Shown here piece after piece: positions 59,385 through 64,000 of a stretch of 64,000 nucleotides of DNA. Both the position numbers and the translations under genes were made by a program. The DNA is from Microbacterium sp. SLBN-154 (GTDB taxonomy: Bacteria; Actinomycetota; Actinomycetes; Actinomycetales; Microbacteriaceae). The notes below the pieces were generated by a model that saw only the letters and a list, made by a program, of their open reading frames with translations, searched no databases and was not told the origin of the DNA. Position 1 is the stretch's first letter. Each line of letters begins with the position of its first letter. The DNA is taken from contig NZ_VFNL01000001.1 of NCBI RefSeq assembly GCF_006715565.1, positions 744,001-808,000 of the forward strand, read 5' to 3'.

Positions 59385-60397
59385 GCGTGCACACCGAGAC
59401 GACACGTCCGTCCGAGAACCCGGCCGACCTCGATCGCACCGACCCCGAGGGTGAGATCGCGGCCCGCGCCGCCGCGTACCGCAACTGGGGACGCTGGGGC
59501 GAGGATGACGTGCTCGGCACGCTGAACTTCATCGACGCTGACAAGCGCGTCGCCGCGGCATCCCTCGTCCGCGAGGGGGTCGTGGTCTCCCTCGCGCAGG
59601 CCTTCGACACCGACGGGCCCCAGACCGGCTGGCGGCGCCGGACGAACCCGGTGCACACGATGACCGACACCGGCACCGACGCCGAGCGGGGCGCCCAGGG
59701 CTTCCCGCACGGCATCGGCGGCGCCGACGACGTGATCGCGATGCCCCTGCAGTGCTCGACGCAGTGGGACGGCCTCGGCCACATCTTCGACCACGGCATG
59801 GCGTGGAACGGTCGCCGGGCGGGCGACGTCGTCACGAGCGACGGCGACCTCGTCACCGGTATCGAGCACACCCGCACCTCGTTCGTCACCCGCGGCGTCC
59901 TGCTCGACGTCGCCGCGTACCTCCGCCCCGACACGGGTGAGCTCGAGGACGGATACGCCATCTCGGCCGATGACCTCGAAGCGACGATCGCCGCTCAGGG
60001 CGAGTCGAGCCGGGTCGGGCGCGGTGACATCGTCGTGGTCCGCACCGGACGCTACGCCCGCACGCGCCGCGAGGGGTGGAACGGCTACGCCGGCGGCTCG
60101 GCCGCGGGGCTCTCGCTCACCACCGCCGGGTGGCTCCACCGCACCGAGATCGCCGGGATCGCCACCGACACGTGGGGCTTCGAGGTGCGGCCGAACGAGT
60201 TCGACGTGCCCTCCTTCCAGCCCCTCCACCAGGTCGTGATCCCCAACATGGGACTCTCGATCGGTGAGATGTGGAACCTCGAGGAGCTCACCGAGACCTG
60301 CCACCGTCTCGGCCGGTTCGACTTCTTCCTCGCCGCGCCGACCCTGCCGATCACCGGCGCGGTCGGGTCGCCCGTCAACCCCGTCGCCGTCCTGTAG
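59381..60397 (+). CDS. Cyclase-family metal hydrolase (kynurenine formamidase-like)
   Basis: A 338-residue protein of the cyclase superfamily. NWGRWGEDDVLGTLNFI, PLQCSTQWDGLGHIFDHGMAWNG (the metal-binding HxGTHxD-type site, here with WDGLGHIF), and VVVRTGRYARTRREGW are characteristic. Such hydrolases open cyclic amides, lactones or beta-keto compounds. It starts at GTG 59381 on the FAH stop. It may hydrolyse a lactone or a ring-fission intermediate. Confidence 0.85.
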   Translation: MSVHTETTRPSENPADLDRTDPEGEIAARAAAYRNWGRWGEDDVLGTLNFIDADKRVAAASLVREGVVVSLAQAFDTDGPQTGWRRRTNPVHTMTDTGTDAERGAQGFPHGIGGADDVIAMPLQCSTQWDGLGHIFDHGMAWNGRRAGDVVTSDGDLVTGIEHTRTSFVTRGVLLDVAAYLRPDTGELEDGYAISADDLEATIAAQGESSRVGRGDIVVVRTGRYARTRREGWNGYAGGSAAGLSLTTAGWLHRTEIAGIATDTWGFEVRPNEFDVPSFQPLHQVVIPNMGLSIGEMWNLEELTETCHRLGRFDFFLAAPTLPITGAVGSPVNPVAVL

Positions 60398-60433
60398 GCG
60401 ACACGCACACCCACAGAACAGGGAGGTTCTGAA

Positions 60434-61585
60434 ATGACCCAGGAGCACAACACCTCCGTCGGCAAGGTCGCGATCGCCGGTGCCGGCGTCGCCGGGCTCG
60501 CCGCGGCGATCAGGCTCGCCGCCTCCGGCGTCGAGGTCGACCTGTACGAGTCCAAGCCCGAACTGACGGCGCTGGGGTCGGGGATCTCGCTGCAGGGCAA
60601 CGCGCTCCGGGTCTTCGACGCGCTCGGCGCGTGGGACGACATCCGCGCCGCCGGTTTCGCGTTCGAGGGTCTGACGCTGCGCGCCCCCGGACCCGACGCG
60701 CCGGTCGTCGCGAACCTCCCCGACGTCAAGACCGGTGGTCCCGACTATCCGGCCGCGATGGGGATGCCGCGACCCGACCTCGCGCGGATCCTGCTTGAGC
60801 ACGCCGAGAAGGCCGGTGCCCGCGTGCACTTCGGCCGCTCGATCACCGGGATCGACGCCCGTGCGAACGACGCGGTCGAGGTCTTCGTCGACGGCGAGTC
60901 CGCCGGCGAGTACGACCTGCTGATCGGCGCCGACGGGCTGAACTCCGCGATCCGCGAGATGATCGGCATCACCGAGAAGCCCGAACCGACGGGAATGGGC
61001 ATCTGGCGCACCTTCGTGTCGCGGCCGGCCGAGGTCGAGCGCAGCGAGCTCTACTACGGCGGGCCCGTCTACATCGCCGGCTACACCCCCACGGGTGAGG
61101 ACTCGATGTACGCCTTCCTCGTCGAGAAGGCGCAGGACCGCCAGGGTGTGTCCGACGAGGAGGCGACCCGCATCATGATCGAGGAGTCGCGCGCCTACGG
61201 CGGCCCCTGGAACGCGATCCGCGCCGACCTCGAGAAGGGCGCCCACGCCAACTACACGTGGTTCACCCAGCACCTCGTCGACGGTCCCTGGAACCGCGGC
61301 CGCGTCGTCATCATCGGCGACGCCGCACACAGCTGCCCGCCGACGATCGCGCAGGGCGCGGCCCAGGGACTGGAGGACGCCCTCGTGCTGACCGAGCTCC
61401 TCACCACCCGCGACACGGTCGACCAGGACCTCTGGGACACCTTCCACGCGCGGCGCCTGCCGCGGGCCAAGGCGGTCGTCGAGGCATCGGTTCAGCTCGG
61501 CCAGTGGCAGATCGACGGCAACCGCGACGCGGACGCCGGCGGCCTCATCTTCGGCATCGCCCAGCAGATGGCCCAGCCCGCATGA
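60434..61585 (+). CDS. FAD-dependent aromatic monooxygenase (salicylate hydroxylase-like)
   Basis: A 383-residue class A flavoprotein hydroxylase. VAIAGAGVAGLAAAIRLA near the N-terminus binds FAD, LIGADGLNSAIREM is the DG motif, and VVIIGDAAHSCPPTIAQGAAQGLEDA the second FAD motif. It resembles salicylate and 6-hydroxynicotinate/3-hydroxybenzoate hydroxylases. It would make the catechol for the dioxygenase at 57334. ATG 60434 has a GGGAGG site. The end overlaps the amidohydrolase gene by 4 bases. Confidence 0.9.
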   Translation: MTQEHNTSVGKVAIAGAGVAGLAAAIRLAASGVEVDLYESKPELTALGSGISLQGNALRVFDALGAWDDIRAAGFAFEGLTLRAPGPDAPVVANLPDVKTGGPDYPAAMGMPRPDLARILLEHAEKAGARVHFGRSITGIDARANDAVEVFVDGESAGEYDLLIGADGLNSAIREMIGITEKPEPTGMGIWRTFVSRPAEVERSELYYGGPVYIAGYTPTGEDSMYAFLVEKAQDRQGVSDEEATRIMIEESRAYGGPWNAIRADLEKGAHANYTWFTQHLVDGPWNRGRVVIIGDAAHSCPPTIAQGAAQGLEDALVLTELLTTRDTVDQDLWDTFHARRLPRAKAVVEASVQLGQWQIDGNRDADAGGLIFGIAQQMAQPA

Positions 61586-62601
61586 GCGCCGAGCATCCGG
61601 TCACCGACGTCCACGCGCACGTTCTGCTGCCGGCGCTGCACGCCGAGGTGGAGCGCCGCGCGCCCGACGAGGTGCGCGCCGCCGCCGAGCTCGACCTGCG
61701 TCGCAACGGCGCGGAGAGCCAGGCGGTGTCGGGCCCGATGGTCGGCTCGCGCATTCCGAAGCTCACCGACGTCGCGGTCCGGCTGGCCGACATGGACGCG
61801 CAGGGCGTCGACCGGCAGTGGGTGAGCGCCTCGCCGAACCACTTCTACCCGTGGGCGAACGAGGGGCTGTCGGTGTGGATCGCGATGGAGGCGAACCGTC
61901 TCATCGCCGAGCACGTCGCACAGGCCCCCGATCGGCTGACCGGGCTGGGAGTCGTTCCGCTCCAGCATCCCGAGCGTATCCTCGAGTGCCTCGACGACGC
62001 CGTCCTCGGCCGTGGACTCGCGGGAGTCGAGATCTCCTCGTTCGCCGGCGACGTCGAGCTCTCCGATGAGCGACTCGAGCCGTTCTGGGCACGCGCGGCC
62101 GAACTCGGCGTCGTGATCTTCCTCCACCCGTTCGGGTGCAGTCTCGACGAGCGTCTCGACCGGTTCTACCTCGCCAACACGGTGGGGCAGCCGGTGGAGA
62201 ACGCGGTGGCGCTGTCGCACCTCATCTTCTCGGGCGTGCTCGACCGGCATCCCGATCTGAAGATCGTCGCCGCGCACGGCGGTGGGTACCTTCCCACGGT
62301 GATCGGGCGCTCCGATCACGCCTGGCGGGTGCGGCCCGATGCGCGCCGCTGCGCGCACCTGCCGTCGACGTACCTGTCGAAGCTGTGGTTCGACACGGTG
62401 GTGCACGACGCCCGGACGCTGCGAGCCCTCGTCGACGTCGCGGGCGGCGCGAAGGTCGTCCTCGGCAGCGACTACCCGTTTGACATGGGACTGGAAGACC
62501 CGGTCTCCTTCGTGCGGGACGCCGACCTTCCCGAGGAGATCACCCGGGCGATCCTGTCGGGGAACGCCGCCGAGCTCCTGCGGACGCGGGTGAAGGTATG
62601 A
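61582..62601 (+). CDS. Amidohydrolase-family protein, ACMSD/gamma-resorcylate decarboxylase-like
   Basis: A 339-residue TIM-barrel metal enzyme. TDVHAHVLLPAL gives the HxH, then VIFLHPFG, IVAAHGGGYLPTVIGR and VVLGSDYPFDMG give the further His and Asp ligands. ACMSD-type decarboxylases act on aromatic or muconic acids. It starts on the stop of the monooxygenase gene and overlaps the next FAH gene. A decarboxylase producing a phenol for the hydroxylase, or acting on a ring-fission product, is likely. Confidence 0.88.
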   Translation: MSAEHPVTDVHAHVLLPALHAEVERRAPDEVRAAAELDLRRNGAESQAVSGPMVGSRIPKLTDVAVRLADMDAQGVDRQWVSASPNHFYPWANEGLSVWIAMEANRLIAEHVAQAPDRLTGLGVVPLQHPERILECLDDAVLGRGLAGVEISSFAGDVELSDERLEPFWARAAELGVVIFLHPFGCSLDERLDRFYLANTVGQPVENAVALSHLIFSGVLDRHPDLKIVAAHGGGYLPTVIGRSDHAWRVRPDARRCAHLPSTYLSKLWFDTVVHDARTLRALVDVAGGAKVVLGSDYPFDMGLEDPVSFVRDADLPEEITRAILSGNAAELLRTRVKV

Positions 62602-63581
62602 AGATCGCACGCTGGACCGGTGGGGGCGAGGGCTTCATCATCGAAGATCGCGTCGTGCCGTTCCCCGACGGACTGACCGTCGGCCGAGTGCTGGCGGGCG
62701 GACTGCCGCTCGCGCAGGCGCTGTACCACCGGGTCGCCGACAGTCGCACGATCGCCGATCACGGGCAGCCGCTCGCAGATGTCACGCTGCTGGCGCCCCT
62801 GCAGCCGGCCTCGGTCCGTGATTTCGTGACCTTCGAAGAGCACGTCGAGGGCGTGAGTGCGGGCGTCGAGGGCAAGAGCAACGTCGCCGACGAGTGGTAT
62901 CAGGCGCCGACGTTCTACTTCACCAATCCGCACACGATCCTCGGACCGGGCCAACCGGTCAGCCCGCCGGTCACCGAGCGCCTCGACTTCGAGCTCGAGG
63001 TCGCCGTCGTCATCGGCGAGGTCGCCGGATCGACCGGGTCGAACCTCGACGCCGAGCAGGCGGCGGCGCACATCTTCGGGTACACGATCATGAACGACTG
63101 GTCGGCCCGTGACCTTCAGGCGCGGGAGATGAAGGTGCGCCTCGGCCCGGCGAAGGGCAAGGACTTCGGCACGAGCCTCGGTCCGTGGATCGTCACCGCC
63201 GACGAGCTCGCGCATCATCTCGACGACGACGGATTCCTGGCCATCCGCGCCGAGGTGCGGGTCAACGGCGTGCTCATCGGCGACGACCTCGTGTCGAACA
63301 TGGGGTGGCCTTTCCCCGAGCTCGTCGCCTATGCCTCGCGCAACTCCCGCGTCGCACCCGGGGACGTGCTCGGCTCGGGGACGGTCGGAAACGGCGGATG
63401 CCTCGGCGAGCTGTGGGGTCGGAACGGCGACCTGACACCCCCGCCGCTGAAGCCCGGCGACACGGTGACGATGTCGGTCGAGGGCCTCGGCGAGCTGAGC
63501 GGCCAGGTCGGGGAGTACGTCCCGGCCCCCGACCTGCCCGCCGCGCGTCCTCGGCCACGGGTGCGACACCGTGCACTTTAG
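62598..63581 (+). CDS. Fumarylacetoacetate hydrolase (FAH) family protein, second
   Basis: A 327-residue enzyme. SVRDFVTFEEHVEGV, WYQAPTFYFTNPHTILGPG, RLDFELEVAVVIGEVAG (metal glutamates), GYTIMNDWSARDLQAREM, GKDFGTSLGPWIVTADEL and GSGTVGNGGCLGELWG are the full set of conserved FAH-hydrolase blocks. This is closer to true fumarylacetoacetase-type C-C hydrolases than the one at 58416. ATG 62598 overlaps the amidohydrolase stop. Confidence 0.9.
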   Translation: MKIARWTGGGEGFIIEDRVVPFPDGLTVGRVLAGGLPLAQALYHRVADSRTIADHGQPLADVTLLAPLQPASVRDFVTFEEHVEGVSAGVEGKSNVADEWYQAPTFYFTNPHTILGPGQPVSPPVTERLDFELEVAVVIGEVAGSTGSNLDAEQAAAHIFGYTIMNDWSARDLQAREMKVRLGPAKGKDFGTSLGPWIVTADELAHHLDDDGFLAIRAEVRVNGVLIGDDLVSNMGWPFPELVAYASRNSRVAPGDVLGSGTVGNGGCLGELWGRNGDLTPPPLKPGDTVTMSVEGLGELSGQVGEYVPAPDLPAARPRPRVRHRAL

Positions 63582-63610
63582 TTGCTTTTAGACCGAAGCT
63601 CACATAAAAT
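63582..63610 (+). promoter_or_regulatory. Promoter of the terminal MFS gene
   Basis: TTGCTT (63582-63587) and TAAAAT (63605-63610) with a 17-base spacer. If used, transcription starts near 63618, so the ATG at 63609 cannot be used and translation starts at 63651 or later. TTTATGTG on the minus strand (63601-63608) resembles the CTTATGT box. Confidence 0.55.
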
Positions 63611-63650
63611 GGACCTGACGTCGGGGTCCTCTGGGCCCGTTCCCGCCGTG

Positions 63651-64000
63651 ATGGATCGGACGGGGCACACCGAGTCGCGTCGACGGCCCGATCGATCGGG
63701 CACATCGAATATGCCGCTCTCCCGCGCCAGGCTCCGCCTGCTCGTCTTCTCCCTTCTCACCGCCGCCTTCCTCGGCGCCCTCGATCACACGGTCGTCGCG
63801 ACATCGCTCGCCACGGTCGCCGGCGACCTGGGTGCTCTGGAGCACATGAGCTGGGTGGTCGTCGGCTACACCCTCGCCGCGACCGTGCTGCTTCCCGTCC
63901 TCGGCAAGCTCGGCGACATCCTGGGGCCGCGGGCGGTCTTCTTGACGTCGCTCGTCGTCTTCATCGTCGCGTCGCTCGCGTGCGGCTTCGCCCAGGACAT
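63651..64000 (+). CDS. MFS transporter, DHA2 (EmrB/QacA) type, 3' partial
   Basis: The reading frame runs off the window end; about 116 residues are visible. After a charged N-terminus, LRLLVFSLLTAAFLGALDHTVVATSLATVAGDLG is the first membrane segment with the DHA2 motif, and MSWVVVGYTLAATVLLPVLGKLGDILGPRAVFL gives segment 2 and MFS motif A. Members export drugs or aromatic compounds with protons. ATG 63651 is used because of the promoter position; a GTG 3 bases earlier and an ATG at 63711 are alternatives. It probably serves the ring-cleavage cluster upstream. Confidence 0.85.
   Translation, partial: MDRTGHTESRRRPDRSGTSNMPLSRARLRLLVFSLLTAAFLGALDHTVVATSLATVAGDLGALEHMSWVVVGYTLAATVLLPVLGKLGDILGPRAVFLTSLVVFIVASLACGFAQD

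Noticed and set aside
58874..61447. An 857-codon open frame on the minus strand
   Set aside because: Runs antisense across the FAH, cyclase and monooxygenase genes, which have clear motifs and overlapped starts; no recognisable domain in the antisense frame.
63609..63650. ATG 63609 as start of the terminal MFS gene
   Set aside because: It overlaps the TAAAAT -10 box of the only good promoter there, so it would lie upstream of the transcript start.

Overview
The window reads as a chromosomal segment of a high-GC actinobacterium, most likely a Microbacterium or close Microbacteriaceae relative. This rests on the very high GC content, tightly overlapping ATGA/GTGA gene starts, many GTG starts, and Microbacteriaceae-type dispersed repeats. 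No rRNA, tRNA, phage, insertion sequence or CRISPR array was seen. About 63 protein genes are supported, and nearly all belong to catabolism of plant-derived aromatics and glycosides.

Layout. (1) 2-2943: ABC transporter of the SsuC/SsuB (nitrate/sulfonate/aromatic acid) class plus a PaaX-type regulator. (2) 2953-12270, mostly minus strand: a five-gene CoA-dependent side-chain pathway (ligase, acyl-CoA dehydrogenase, MaoC hydratase, SDR dehydrogenase, amidohydrolase) whose gene content matches actinobacterial phenylpropanoid (cou/phd) clusters, then a DAO-type oxidase, a MarR regulator and an MFS transporter. (3) 12680-24839: pobA and the whole protocatechuate branch of the beta-ketoadipate pathway (pcaH, G, B, D, C, I, J, F), with IclR regulators at three points and an inserted double-hotdog thioesterase. 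Regions 2 and 3 together can take a hydroxycinnamate to 4-hydroxybenzoate, protocatechuate and then acetyl-CoA plus succinyl-CoA. (4) 25020-49348: a glycoside region with GH35-like, GH43 and GH106 enzymes, a carbohydrate ABC transporter without its own ATPase, a GMC oxidoreductase of the CarA/pyranose-oxidase kind, and several homologues of C-glycoside deglycosidase (CGD) alpha (TIM-barrel) and beta (small beta-sandwich, DUF6379-like) subunits. Gfo/Idh/MocA, sugar isomerase, SnoaL-like and ThuA genes accompany them. (5) 49412-52525: housekeeping or unrelated genes, including dinB. (6) 52541-57229: a second CGD-like alpha/beta pair with a ROK regulator and Gfo/Idh-type proteins. (7) 57334-64000: a ring-cleavage cluster with an extradiol dioxygenase, two FAH-family enzymes, a cyclase-family hydrolase, an FAD monooxygenase, an ACMSD-like amidohydrolase and the start of a DHA2 MFS exporter.

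The most striking content is the CGD-like set. There are five alpha-type and five beta-type domains within 29 kb, two of them joined into single-chain beta-alpha fusions, next to a GMC oxidase that could make the 3-keto-glycoside substrate. The working picture is: glycosidases trim the sugars, the GMC oxidase oxidises a C- or O-glycoside at C3, CGD-like enzymes cleave the sugar-aglycone bond, the Gfo/Idh, isomerase and ThuA proteins process the keto-sugar, and the aromatic clusters mineralise the aglycone. Substrates are inferred, not shown.

Repeats are also notable. Two families of short palindromic or tandem elements occur in intergenic gaps, and two others lie inside coding sequence, where one family supplies both the N-terminal extension and the stop codon of a Gfo/Idh gene.
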